A DNA stretch of 64,000 nucleotides from Methylobacterium frigidaeris (GTDB lineage: Bacteria > Pseudomonadota > Alphaproteobacteria > Rhizobiales > Beijerinckiaceae), in the NCBI RefSeq assembly GCF_022179185.1, contig NZ_BPQJ01000009.1, forward strand, positions 1-64,000, written 5' to 3'. How positions within the stretch are numbered: position 1 is the stretch's first letter; every line of letters begins with the position of its first letter. The position numbers and the translations under genes were made by a program. The notes beneath the pieces were generated by a model, which saw nothing but the letters and a program-made list of their open reading frames with translations, was not told where the DNA came from and searched no databases. Of the stretch, positions 18,178 to 26,403 are shown piece by piece.

Positions 18178-19107
18178 CTAGAACCTGACGCTGACACTGA
18201 TCGTGCCAGCGTCCCCGACGAAGGTGTTCCGCTCGCCGAACTCACGGTAGTATTTGCCCAGGATCGACACGGGGGTGTCGCCGACCTTGAAGCTGTAGGT
18301 GAGGGCTGGTCCGAGCCCGTAGACGCGCGCCCGGTTCGGACCCAGCCTTGCTCCCGATCCGCTATCGTCGGACACCTGCCATAGGCCGTATCCCACGATA
18401 CCGAGTTTCAGGTTTGGCGAGACCTGCTTGCCGACAGCGAAGTCGACGTGCAAGGCATCACCCGACTCGTAGCGGGTCGCAGGATTTTCCCAACTGGTCA
18501 CGTAGACGGTGGCAACGGACAGGTCCCATCCTGTCCGAGGATCGAAGTAGGTCACGCCGACCTGTGGCGAGACACCCCAATAGTTGTTTCCGGCGTTGAT
18601 GGTGCGCGCCACGTTGTAGTCACCAATCGGCAGGTACACCACGAGAGCGGCATTCGTATGCCAGTTGCCCGCGTGCCATCCGAGCACGAGGGGAGTCAGG
18701 GCGACATCTCCGACGCCGAAGCGTTCGCCCGAGTCGCCGACCAGTCCGAGCGGCGTCTGAAGCTGCCCCTTGAGGGCGATGTTCGGCTGCGCCCAGGACA
18801 GCGCCACCCCGACATTGGCTCCGAAGAGCGTCCAAGGCGTGACAAATGTCGGCCTCAGGATATTGGCCGTGACCTGCGTGTCCAGCTGAAGCTGAAGACG
18901 TCCACTGAGGAGCGTTCGATCCGTCCGACCACCGTAGAAGTAGATGTCTTCGCGAACGTAGAGGCCGGAATCTTGGGGCAGATATCCTGCCATGAAGTCA
19001 CGGTAGCCCTTGAGATAGGCACTGGTACCGCCTTCGAAGGCATGTGCTCCGCTGCCGAGCGAGAGAATGAGCGCCGCCGGGATCGAGCGGGAGAGGATGG
19101 CGATCAT
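18178..19107 (-). CDS. Outer-membrane channel-like protein (phenol-degradation MetA-like family)
   Basis: 309 residues with a signal peptide (ILSRSIPAALILSLGSGAHA) and alternating aromatic/hydrophobic strands to the end, closing with GTISVSVRF, a terminal aromatic residue as in outer-membrane barrels. Segments such as GVGDVALTPLVLGWHAGNWH, VVYLPIGDYN and YWGVSPQVGVTYFDPRTGWD match the MetA-pathway outer-membrane family thought to import aromatic or hydrophobic compounds. Between the sulfatase and FGE genes it may let a sulfated substrate enter the periplasm; that link is inference. Confidence 0.8.
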   Translation of the reverse strand: MIAILSRSIPAALILSLGSGAHAFEGGTSAYLKGYRDFMAGYLPQDSGLYVREDIYFYGGRTDRTLLSGRLQLQLDTQVTANILRPTFVTPWTLFGANVGVALSWAQPNIALKGQLQTPLGLVGDSGERFGVGDVALTPLVLGWHAGNWHTNAALVVYLPIGDYNVARTINAGNNYWGVSPQVGVTYFDPRTGWDLSVATVYVTSWENPATRYESGDALHVDFAVGKQVSPNLKLGIVGYGLWQVSDDSGSGARLGPNRARVYGLGPALTYSFKVGDTPVSILGKYYREFGERNTFVGDAGTISVSVRF

Positions 19108-19260
19108 TCTCCGCGCCTGCGCCGGACGGCCTTCTCGATCCTTGCGACAGACATCGTGCTCTCTCCGCCCGGCCTGAGACCGTCCCTTGCTGACGGCCCG
19201 AAGTCACGCGGGGAAGCTCGCTCGAATCCAGAACACATTCAAGCGGCATGAGGAATATTT

Positions 19261-20205
19261 TCATATATCCGCGAGAGCGGTTCCGGTCTGCCGGACGACG
19301 CAACGAAAACCGATATGCGATGCCGGGCTGTCGATGGGCTGAGCGTGTCGCGCGGCCGGCCGGTAGCGCCGGCAGTAGTTGGCGGCGCAGAGATGGGATC
19401 CGCCCTTGAGCACCTTGCGTCCGACGGGCGGTCCCCCACCCGGATCGTAGCTCTCCGCCTCGCTGGCGGCGCGGGCACGGACCGGTCCGCAGCAGGAACG
19501 CTCGGCTGCGGCGGGCCGGGCCGAGAACCAGTCGTCCGTCCACTCCCAGACGTTGCCGATCATGTCGTAGAGACCGAAATCATTTGGCGGAAACGATCCG
19601 GCCGGCGACGTGCCCTCGAACCCATCCTCGCAAGTGTTCTCGTAGGGGAAGCGGCCCTGCCAGTAATTGGCCATGATCCGTCCGCTCGGCGCGAGGTCGT
19701 CACCCCACGGATAGATCAGGCCGTCCCGGCCGCCACGCGCCGCGAACTCCCATTCCGCTTCCGTCGGGAGCGCCTTTCCCGCCCATCGGGCGTAGGCCTC
19801 GGCGTCCTGATAGGCGATATGGACGACGGGATGGTCCATGATCTGGGCGACCGAACTCCCGGGGCCCTGCGGATGGCGCCAATCCGCCCCGAATACGAAA
19901 TGCCACCAGGAGTGGGCTTGCGCGTCGCCGGATGCGCCCGGCGCCACGAAGACAGCCGAACCCGCCCTCGCCATGTCCGGGGGCATGCCGGGATAGTCGC
20001 GCGGGTCGGGCGGCATCTCGGCGAAGCTGACGTAGCCGGTCGCCTCGGCGAATTCCGCGAATTGCGCATTGGTGACGGGACGCTCGTCGATCCAGAAGTC
20101 TCCGACCGTGGCACGCCGAACGGGAGCTTCCTCGGGATAAAAATCGGCGGAGCCCATGACGAAATCACGTCCTCGGACGAGCCGCATGCCGATCTCTCGA
20201 TCCAT
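19261..20205 (-). CDS. Formylglycine-generating enzyme (SUMF1/FGE family)
   Basis: 314 residues. Oxidises the active-site Cys of type I sulfatases to formylglycine. Matches include FVMGSADFYPEEAPVRRATV, WIDERPVTNAQFAEF, LPTEAEWEFAARGG, NVWEWTDDWF and GGSHLCAANYCRRYRPAARH. C273 and C278 correspond to the copper-binding catalytic pair of aerobic FGEs. The start ATG at 20205 begins directly at the family's N-terminal region. No signal peptide, so it acts in the cytoplasm, consistent with a Tat-exported client. It is the first gene of the cluster FGE - channel - sulfatase. Confidence 0.93.
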   Translation of the reverse strand: MDREIGMRLVRGRDFVMGSADFYPEEAPVRRATVGDFWIDERPVTNAQFAEFAEATGYVSFAEMPPDPRDYPGMPPDMARAGSAVFVAPGASGDAQAHSWWHFVFGADWRHPQGPGSSVAQIMDHPVVHIAYQDAEAYARWAGKALPTEAEWEFAARGGRDGLIYPWGDDLAPSGRIMANYWQGRFPYENTCEDGFEGTSPAGSFPPNDFGLYDMIGNVWEWTDDWFSARPAAAERSCCGPVRARAASEAESYDPGGGPPVGRKVLKGGSHLCAANYCRRYRPAARHAQPIDSPASHIGFRCVVRQTGTALADI

Positions 20206-20429
20206 GCGATGACGATCCCTCTCCCGTGGAATTCGTAGCGCCAGCCTAGAGGGAATTTGGTCGTCTATGCAAGCGTGGGTCGTATCTCCTCCGGCGAAGC
20301 GGTTCCTTTCGGTCCAGTTCGCTCGGATTCAACCAGAGTGCCGGAAAGCAGACCCCCCGAAGTCCCGGAGGGGCCGGGAGCCGACGCATACACGGTCAAA
20401 CGGCTTCAGCTTAGGCCCGAACCGCACGC

Positions 20430-21338
20430 TCACACCCCTTCCACCCCACCCTTCACCCGCGCCAGTACCAGATCCGTAAAAATCCGCGGATGCGGCATCT
20501 CTGGCGCCGGGTGCCGCACCAGGGTCATCGGCGCCACCGGCACGGGACCGAGGATCGGGCGGTAGCGCACGCCCTCGGTGGCCAGCCGCGCCATCGAGCG
20601 CGGCACGATGGCGAGCGCGATGCCGGTCGCCACGAGGTTGACCACCGAGGCGAGCTGCGGCGCGTTCTGGGCGATGTGGGGCGAGAACCCGGCCGCCGCG
20701 CAGGCCGCCATGATGCCGTCGTAGAGCGCCCGCCCGTTGCGGCGCGGATACACGATGAAGCCCTCGTTCGAGAGATCCGCCAGGCCCACCGCGCCGGCCT
20801 CTGCGGCGAGGCGGTGCGTGGCCGGCAGCGCCACCACCATCGGCTCGTCGAAGAGGTGGCGGGCCCACAATTCGTCGGCCTCGCCCTCGCCCGGGCGCAT
20901 GAAGGCGACGTCGACCCGGCCGGCGCGGAAGGCGGCGAGCAGGCTCGCGGTCGTCTCCTCGAGGAGTTCGACCTGCACGTCCGGATAGGCGCTGCGGTAG
21001 TCGCGGATCGCCCCGGTCACCAGGGGGTGGAACGAGGCCGAGGAGGTGAAGCCGATGCGGATCTGGCCGACATCGCCGGTCGCGATGCGCCGGGCCCGGG
21101 TCTTGGCCGCGTCGACGGCGGCGAGGACCGCGCGGGCATCGTCCGCGAAGGCGCGGCCCGGCTCGGTCAGCGCGACCCCGCGCGACAGGCGCTGGAGCAG
21201 GGCGGTGCCGATCTCGGTCTCGAGGCTCTTGATCTGGTGGCTGAGCGCCGGCTGCGCGATGTTCAGCCGCTCCGCCGCCCGGGTGATGCTGAGATCGTCG
21301 GCCACCGCGACGAAGTAGCGAAGATGGCGAAGCTCCAT
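20430..21338 (-). CDS. LysR-family transcriptional regulator
   Basis: 302 residues from the ATG giving MELRHLRYFVAVADDLSITR; an ATG 17 codons upstream is in frame but adds no conserved residues. Helix-turn-helix is LSITRAAERLNIAQPALSHQI; the effector-binding domain follows (QIRIGFTSSASFHPLV). Target and inducer are unknown. The GST gene upstream on the same strand is 113 bp away and may be part of its regulon. Confidence 0.92.
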   Translation of the reverse strand: MELRHLRYFVAVADDLSITRAAERLNIAQPALSHQIKSLETEIGTALLQRLSRGVALTEPGRAFADDARAVLAAVDAAKTRARRIATGDVGQIRIGFTSSASFHPLVTGAIRDYRSAYPDVQVELLEETTASLLAAFRAGRVDVAFMRPGEGEADELWARHLFDEPMVVALPATHRLAAEAGAVGLADLSNEGFIVYPRRNGRALYDGIMAACAAAGFSPHIAQNAPQLASVVNLVATGIALAIVPRSMARLATEGVRYRPILGPVPVAPMTLVRHPAPEMPHPRIFTDLVLARVKGGVEGV

Positions 21339-21451
21339 CGCGCCGGTTTCCCCCTGATCCCCGGCCTTCGCCGCGATGGCCGGACGCATGTCCGTCAGCC
21401 CTACGATAGCCGAGGTTCAGGGGGACCGCATGGGGCGCGATGGGGGAGGGC

Positions 21452-22039
21452 TTATCCGCGCGGCACGGTGTCCCGCACCGAGGGGCGGTCTCCTTGCGCG
21501 TCGCGGAAGGCCGCGACCTTCGGGCAGAGGCTGCCCCAGTCGTGGTTGGGGAAGCGGAACGCCAGGTAATCGAGTGCGGTGATCGCGGCGATCGCCGGCA
21601 GGCCGAAATCCTGGCTGTCCGTAAACACCGCATCGAGCCGCCGCAGGCCCTCCTGCATGGTGCGGAAGCGCTTCTTGCCGACGAGGCCGGTATCGAAGTC
21701 CGGCGCCGACTTGCGGCCGATGATGACCGCGACGGCCGCGTCGAACACCCCGATCGCGACCCCGGCGGCCGAGAGCGCGGCGGGCCCGCCCGCCAGCACG
21801 GCAGGCTTGGGTCCGACCGCGTCGAGATGGGTGAGGATCAGCAATGCTTCCGTCAGCCGCGCGCCGTCGTCGGTGACGAGGGTGGGCACGCGTCCGGCCG
21901 GGTTGGCGTCGAGGAAGGCCGGATCGTCGGCCCAGGCGTCGACGAAGGCGGTGTCGACGCTCTCGTTCAGGCCCTTCTCGATCAGCACCATGCGGACGAT
22001 GCGCACGAAGGGCGAGGTCGGGTTGGCGTAGAGCTTCAT
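21452..22039 (-). CDS. Glutathione S-transferase family protein
   Basis: 195 residues. N-terminal thioredoxin-like half (MKLYANPTSPFVRIVRMVLIEKG, then NPAGRVPTLVTDDG and LTEALLILTHLD) and an all-helical C-terminal half (GLPAIAAITALDYLAFRFPN). The TSPF serine is the likely glutathione-activating residue. The frame is open for hundreds of codons upstream through the neighbouring gene; ATG 22039 is the only start matching the GST fold. It follows the binding-protein gene by 17 bp and may be co-transcribed with it. Substrate unknown. Confidence 0.9.
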   Translation of the reverse strand: MKLYANPTSPFVRIVRMVLIEKGLNESVDTAFVDAWADDPAFLDANPAGRVPTLVTDDGARLTEALLILTHLDAVGPKPAVLAGGPAALSAAGVAIGVFDAAVAVIIGRKSAPDFDTGLVGKKRFRTMQEGLRRLDAVFTDSQDFGLPAIAAITALDYLAFRFPNHDWGSLCPKVAAFRDAQGDRPSVRDTVPRG

Positions 22040-22056
22040 GGTGGCAACTCGTCCGG

Positions 22057-23295
22057 TCAGCCGGTGGTCAGGGGGCAGCCGCTCTTGTCGGCGGGGGTGA
22101 ACAGCGTGTTCCCGGGGATCGTTTCGATGACGCGGTAGAGATCGGCCTTGCTCTTCGACTCCTTGGGGCTCTTCACCTCGACGAGCATCATGTCCATCAC
22201 CACCCGGCCATTCGCCTGGATGCGCGCGTTGCCGTAGAAGCCGTCGTCGATCGGCAATTCCTTCATCGCCTTGTTGACGGCGGCCGCGTCGTCGGTGCCG
22301 GCCTTCTCGACGGCCCTGAGATAGTGCCGCACCGAGGAATAGGCGGCGGCGTGGCCCATCGTCGGCACCACGTTGCCGTTGCGGGCCATCAGGCGCTTGG
22401 CCCAGGCGCGGCTCGCGTCGTTGGCGTCCCAGTAGAAGTTCACCGCCATGCGGATCCCTTGCGCCACGTCGAGGCCGAGCGCCACGGTGTTGTTGGTGAA
22501 GACCAGCATCGCCACCACCTTCGAGGTGATGCCGAATTCCCGCGCCTGCTTGATGGTGTTGACGAGGTCCGGCCCGGCATTGGCGAGCCCGATCACGTCG
22601 GCGCCGGAGGACTGGGCCTGGATCAGCTGCGAGGAGAGGTCGGTGGCCCCCAGCGGATGGCGGATCTCGCCGACCACCTTGCCGCCGGCGGCCTTCACGG
22701 CCTTGCCGGCATCCGCCGCCAGCCCATGGCCGAAGACGTAATCGGCGGTGATGAAGGACCAGGACTTGCCGCCGCTCTGCACCACGGCGCCCGCGACGGC
22801 GTTGGCGAGCTCGCCCGTGGAGGGCACCCATTGCGTACCGTAGGGGGAGCAGCCGGGTCCGGAGAATTGCGAGGCGTAGCCGCCGGTCACCATTGTGGTA
22901 ATCTTGCGCTCCTTGGCGTAGGCCTGCACGCCGAGGCCCACCGAGCTGGCGCCGCCGAGCACGAAGGCGGTGACGCCGCGCTGGTCGACGAGCTGGCGCG
23001 CCAGCCCCGAGCCGATATCGGGCTTGTTCTGGTGGTCGACGCCGATCACCTCGATCGGCCGGCCCAGCACCTTGCCGCCGAAATCCTCCGCCGCCATCGT
23101 GGCGGCGAGCACCATGTTCGGCCCGCCATTGCCGGAATACATCCCCGACAGATCCTCGATCACGCCGATGCGCAGCGGCGTTTCCGCGGCCAGCGCCGGC
23201 GCGGTCAGCGTGGTGGCGAACAGGCCGGCGACGGCGAGGCGTCGCGTCCAGGAGCGGGGCGTGCGGGGCATCGGCGTTTCCTCGAAGATCGGCAT
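22057..23295 (-). CDS. LivK-type ABC transporter periplasmic substrate-binding protein
   Basis: 412 residues with a signal peptide (RRLAVAGLFATTLTAPALA). The mature protein begins AETPLRIGVIEDLSGMYSG, the usual start of Leu/Ile/Val-type receptors, and keeps GGASSVGLGVQAYAKER and MGHAAAYSSVRHYLRAVEKA. Many such proteins in this group bind amides, aromatic acids or C1-related ligands. An ATG eight codons downstream (23271) is an alternative start. No LivHMFG membrane or ATPase genes are nearby, so it is an orphan here. Confidence 0.9.
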   Translation of the reverse strand: MPIFEETPMPRTPRSWTRRLAVAGLFATTLTAPALAAETPLRIGVIEDLSGMYSGNGGPNMVLAATMAAEDFGGKVLGRPIEVIGVDHQNKPDIGSGLARQLVDQRGVTAFVLGGASSVGLGVQAYAKERKITTMVTGGYASQFSGPGCSPYGTQWVPSTGELANAVAGAVVQSGGKSWSFITADYVFGHGLAADAGKAVKAAGGKVVGEIRHPLGATDLSSQLIQAQSSGADVIGLANAGPDLVNTIKQAREFGITSKVVAMLVFTNNTVALGLDVAQGIRMAVNFYWDANDASRAWAKRLMARNGNVVPTMGHAAAYSSVRHYLRAVEKAGTDDAAAVNKAMKELPIDDGFYGNARIQANGRVVMDMMLVEVKSPKESKSKADLYRVIETIPGNTLFTPADKSGCPLTTG

Positions 23296-23572
23296 CGACT
23301 GTTCTCGCGCCCCTTGAAGGGCGTCGACGCGATGCTCGCTGGTCGCGATGGTATCGCGACTTCCGGCAGTCGCCGTCCAATAGTTTGCACGTCATCCCGC
23401 CATCGTTTCCCGGTATGGCAGGCGTAACCTTGGGTGTGACGCGCTGTCATCGTCGACGGCTATGGCTGGCGCCCGATCTGTGTATTGGACAGGACGCCCG
23501 CGGCCGGGCGACACCGCCGGCACGATCGCGAGGGCCCGGGAGAGCGCCCCGCTCACGTCTCAGGAGACGCCG

Positions 23573-24778
23573 ATGATCACCAGCTTCTACATGCCGACCC
23601 GGATCGTCTCGGGCTCGGGCGCCCTTGCCACCATCGGCATGCTCGCCCGCGACCTCAAGATGACGCGCGTGCTGGTCGTGTCCGATCCGGTGATCTCGGC
23701 GCAAGGGTTCCACGCCGACGCGCTGGCGGCCCTGAGCGGGGCCGGCATCGCGGTGGCGCGCTTCGACGAGTGCGGGATCGACGCCCGCTGCTCCCACATC
23801 GACGACCAGGGCGAGCGGGTGCGCCGCGAGGGCATCGACGGCGTCGTGTGCCTCGGCGGCGGCTCGGTGATGTGCACCGGCAAGGGCATCGCCATCGTGG
23901 CGACGAACCGCAAGCCCATGGCGGACTGCACCGGCGTCGGCCGGTTCGACCGCAAGGCGCTGCCGATGATCATGGTGCCGACCACCGCCGGCTCCGGCTC
24001 GGAGGTCTCGCAATGGACCATCGTCAAGGACGAGGTGCGCCACCTCAAGCTCCTCGGCGGCGGCCCCCTGAGCTTCCCGGACGCGGCGATCCTCGACCCC
24101 GTCACCCTGCGCTCGCTGCCGATGCACGTCGCGGCCCTGCCGGCGGTCGACGCGCTGACTCACGGCGTCGAGGCCTATCTCAGCGGCATCGCCTCGCCGC
24201 TCACCGACGCGGTGGCGCTGGCCGCCGTACGGCTCCAGGCCGCCTCCTTGCGCGCCTCGATCAATTCCGACGACGACCGCGCCCGCGAGGACAACCTCGT
24301 CGCCTCCTGCATGGCCAACATCGCCTGCGGCAACGCCCGCCTCGGCCACGGCCACGCCCTGTCGCTGCCGCTCGAGGGGCATCTCGACCTGCCCCATCCC
24401 TACGGCGTCGGGGTGCTGCTGCCGCACGTCATCGCGTTCAACCTCGCGGTGCTGCCGGCCAAGGTGCGCCCGCTCGCCGAGGCTTTGGAGGTCGAGACCG
24501 CCGGCCTGTCGCGCCAGGAGATGATCGCCGCCTGCGCCGACGCGGTCCGGGCGCTCTACGCCGATATCGGCTTCCCCACGCGCTTCACGCCGGAGCAGCT
24601 GCCCCGCGACCGGGTGCGCGAGATGGCCCTGCGCGCCGTGCCGGGCCTCTATGCCGGGATCGCCGCGAAGGATTTCGACCCGGCGAGCGCCCACGACCGC
24701 ACGATCATCGCGAGCCCGGCGGCGCGCAGGATGACGGTGAGGCAGGCGGAGGAGATCTTCGAGCGGTGCGTGGGGTGA
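23573..24778 (+). CDS. Iron-containing alcohol dehydrogenase
   Basis: 401-residue group III ADH. N-terminal nucleotide-binding half with CLGGGSVMCTGKG; middle PTTAGSGSEVS; metal-binding region DALTHGVEAY and the histidine-rich GHGHALSLPLEGHLDLPHPYG that supplies Fe ligands. It probably interconverts an alcohol and an aldehyde using NAD(P). AGGAGA lies eight bases before ATG 23573, which is preferred over the longer frame. It is divergent from the LivK-type gene, with 277 bp between. Confidence 0.93.
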   Translation: MITSFYMPTRIVSGSGALATIGMLARDLKMTRVLVVSDPVISAQGFHADALAALSGAGIAVARFDECGIDARCSHIDDQGERVRREGIDGVVCLGGGSVMCTGKGIAIVATNRKPMADCTGVGRFDRKALPMIMVPTTAGSGSEVSQWTIVKDEVRHLKLLGGGPLSFPDAAILDPVTLRSLPMHVAALPAVDALTHGVEAYLSGIASPLTDAVALAAVRLQAASLRASINSDDDRAREDNLVASCMANIACGNARLGHGHALSLPLEGHLDLPHPYGVGVLLPHVIAFNLAVLPAKVRPLAEALEVETAGLSRQEMIAACADAVRALYADIGFPTRFTPEQLPRDRVREMALRAVPGLYAGIAAKDFDPASAHDRTIIASPAARRMTVRQAEEIFERCVG

Positions 24779-24815
24779 TCGTTCGGTTCGCCCGCCGGAT
24801 CTGAAGCCCTCCTCG

Positions 24816-24849
24816 TCCTTCCGGTCTCCGCTGCGGGGCCCCGGAAGGA
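24816..24849. repeat. Short palindromic REP-like element, copy 2
   Basis: TCCTTCCGG-n-CCGCTGCGGGGCCCCGGAAGGA. It shares the CCGCTGCG core and CCGGAA arms with copies at 16067 and 30106, with compensating T-to-C / A-to-G changes in the two arms, which argues that the stem itself is kept. Confidence 0.65.
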
Positions 24850-24938
24850 AGAGGAGAGGTGAGAATGGGGCTGGAGGCCTTGCCGGGAATTCGTCTGCGA
24901 GCGGACGACGAAGCGTGTGCTTCCATCCCCGTCCGCGA

Positions 24939-24975
24939 CCTCATCCTGAGGTGCTGCGAAGCAGTGTCGAAGGAG
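24939..24975. repeat. CCTCATCCTGAGG-type intergenic repeat
   Basis: CCTCATCCTGAGG (24939-24951) is followed by TGCTGCGAAGCAGTGTCGAAGGAG, giving two small hairpins (CCTCATCCTGAGG and TGCTGCGAAGCAG). Elements with this wording are common between genes in Hyphomicrobiales genomes. An inverted CCTCAGGATG lies at 25037-25046. Confidence 0.6.
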
Positions 24976-25168
24976 TATTCCGGATGTCTCTGCGATCCCT
25001 GGATCTCACCTTCATGGCCTCCGCTACGCCCCGGCGCCTCAGGATGCGGTCGCGGGGAGGATCTGCGACGCGGTCGGGCTCGTCACGCCTCGCCTCGGGC
25101 GTGTCCGCCACGCCCTGGCGCACCTGCGCCGGCCATGCTTCTCTCCACCCCGGACAGGAGGGCCCGCC

Positions 25169-25507
25169 TTGCGCACGACATCGATGATCCTGGCGGCCGC
25201 CGCCCTCTGCTCAGGCTTGCCGGCCCGGGCGCTGGACGTCCGCGACCTTCCCATCGCCAAGGCGCCCGAGGCCTGCCCGCACGAGGGCCCCGGCTTCACC
25301 CGCGTCGTCCCCGGCGGCCCATGCATGCGGATCAGCGGCCGGGTGCGGGCCGAGGCCGGCACGCCGGTTCCCGCCCGCCCCGGGGCGGGGCTCGACGGGG
25401 CGGCCCGGGGCGTGGTCAGCGGCTCCGGCCGGGTCGCGGTCGATACGCGGACGCAGACCGAGTACGGACCGGCCCGGGCCTATATCCGCCTCGGCACCAG
25501 CCACTGA
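25169..25507 (+). CDS. Short porin-like secreted protein (TTG start)
   Basis: 112 residues: signal peptide (MILAAAALCSGLPARA from the internal ATG), then APEACPHEGPGFTRVVPGG, CMRISGRVRAEAG and GRVAVDTRTQTEYGPARAYI. These strongly resemble the N-terminal part of Rhizobiales porins (two Cys, the RISGRVRAE strand, and the TPTEYGP-like turn). Full porins are 400-500 residues, so this is either a mini-porin-like protein or a shortened remnant. AGGAGGG at 25156-25162 is placed for the TTG at 25169 rather than for ATG 25184, which decides the start. Confidence 0.65.
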   Translation: MRTTSMILAAAALCSGLPARALDVRDLPIAKAPEACPHEGPGFTRVVPGGPCMRISGRVRAEAGTPVPARPGAGLDGAARGVVSGSGRVAVDTRTQTEYGPARAYIRLGTSH

Positions 25508-25511
25508 CGCG

Positions 25512-25985
25512 CTACAGGCTGCGCGACAGCACCAGCGGCGTGCTGCGGCGGTGGCCGTAGGGGGAGGGGGCCGGGCGGGGCGTGCCATAGCCCCTGGGCT
25601 CGGTGCTGCGGGCGAGTTCGGTCGAGAGGTTGCGCAGCAAGCCCTCCGAGATCGCCCGGGCGGTCGCCAGCACCGCCTGGTTGGCGGCGACGGCCTCGGA
25701 GAAGCGCCCATGCGCCTCGCGGAGGGCCGCGATGCCCTCCGGCGCGAAGCGGGCGAGCGCCACGGCATTGGCCTTCACCGCCTGGAGGCCCTGCAGGTAG
25801 GCGCCGGCGAGCGCCGTCTTCTGCGGCGCCTCGGCCAAGCCCTCGGCGAGGCGCCCGACCCGGATATGGTCGCTCTCGCGCCCGAGCAGGGCCTCGAGGT
25901 CGCGCATGGTGCCGAGCGTCTCGGCGACCAGGCGCTCGGCGGCCGCGGCGTCGGCGACCGGGGCGGGACGGACGGTCTCAGCCAT
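25512..25985 (-). CDS. FlgN-like flagellar protein
   Basis: 157 residues, predicted almost entirely helical. It has a heptad-rich centre (AAERLVAETLGTMRDLEALL, FSEAVAANQAVLATARAISE) and a proline/arginine-rich, disordered tail. Shape and position resemble FlgN, the export chaperone for FlgK and FlgL, but the sequence is poorly conserved in alphaproteobacteria. Its ATG overlaps the flgJ stop by eight bases, placing it in the flgI-flgJ operon. Confidence 0.65.
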   Translation of the reverse strand: MAETVRPAPVADAAAAERLVAETLGTMRDLEALLGRESDHIRVGRLAEGLAEAPQKTALAGAYLQGLQAVKANAVALARFAPEGIAALREAHGRFSEAVAANQAVLATARAISEGLLRNLSTELARSTEPRGYGTPRPAPSPYGHRRSTPLVLSRSL

Positions 25986-26343
25986 GGGCGCCTCCCTGCA
26001 GCCGCAGCATCTCGCGCATCACCTGGTCGCCGAGGCCGACGCCGCCGCTCTGCACGATCGACTGGGCGTATTCCTTGTTGAGCATCGAGCGGTAGACGCC
26101 GCCGCCGGTGCCGTTCTCGCCGAGGGGCCCGTCGGTGCCCTGCGAGCGGTTGAGCACGTCGAGGCTCTGCTCCAGGAACATCGCCTCGAAGTCCTTGGCG
26201 GTCTTCTGCATCTTGGCCTTGTCGCCGGTGGGCGACAGCTTGGCCGCATCGGCCGCCGCCGACAGGCCCGAGGTGACGGCCCCGGCGAGGGCCTGGCCGA
26301 CCGCCAGGCCGGCGGAGGCCGCGAGGGGAGCGAGGGGAAGCAT
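25978..26343 (-). CDS. flgJ: Rod-binding protein, FlgJ N-terminal-domain type
   Basis: 121 residues equal to the N-terminal rod-capping half of enteric FlgJ: KTAKDFEAMFLEQSLDVLN, GTGGGVYRSMLNKEYAQSIV and GLGDQVMREML. The muramidase half is absent, as usual in alphaproteobacteria, where a separate enzyme cuts peptidoglycan for the rod. It is 60 bp after flgI on the same strand. Confidence 0.85.
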   Translation of the reverse strand: MLPLAPLAASAGLAVGQALAGAVTSGLSAAADAAKLSPTGDKAKMQKTAKDFEAMFLEQSLDVLNRSQGTDGPLGENGTGGGVYRSMLNKEYAQSIVQSGGVGLGDQVMREMLRLQGGAHG

Positions 26344-26403
26344 CGGTGTGAACCTCGTATCGGGGAAAAGGGGAGGGGAGAGGACGGGACGGCGTGACGT
26401 GCG

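Larger units (their letters stand above)
24779..25168. other. Intergenic region rich in short repeats
   Basis: No gene recognised. It carries a REP-like palindrome (24816-24849) and a CCTCATCCTGAGG-type element (24939-24975) with an inverted partner CCTCAGGATG at 25037-25046. Confidence 0.55.
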
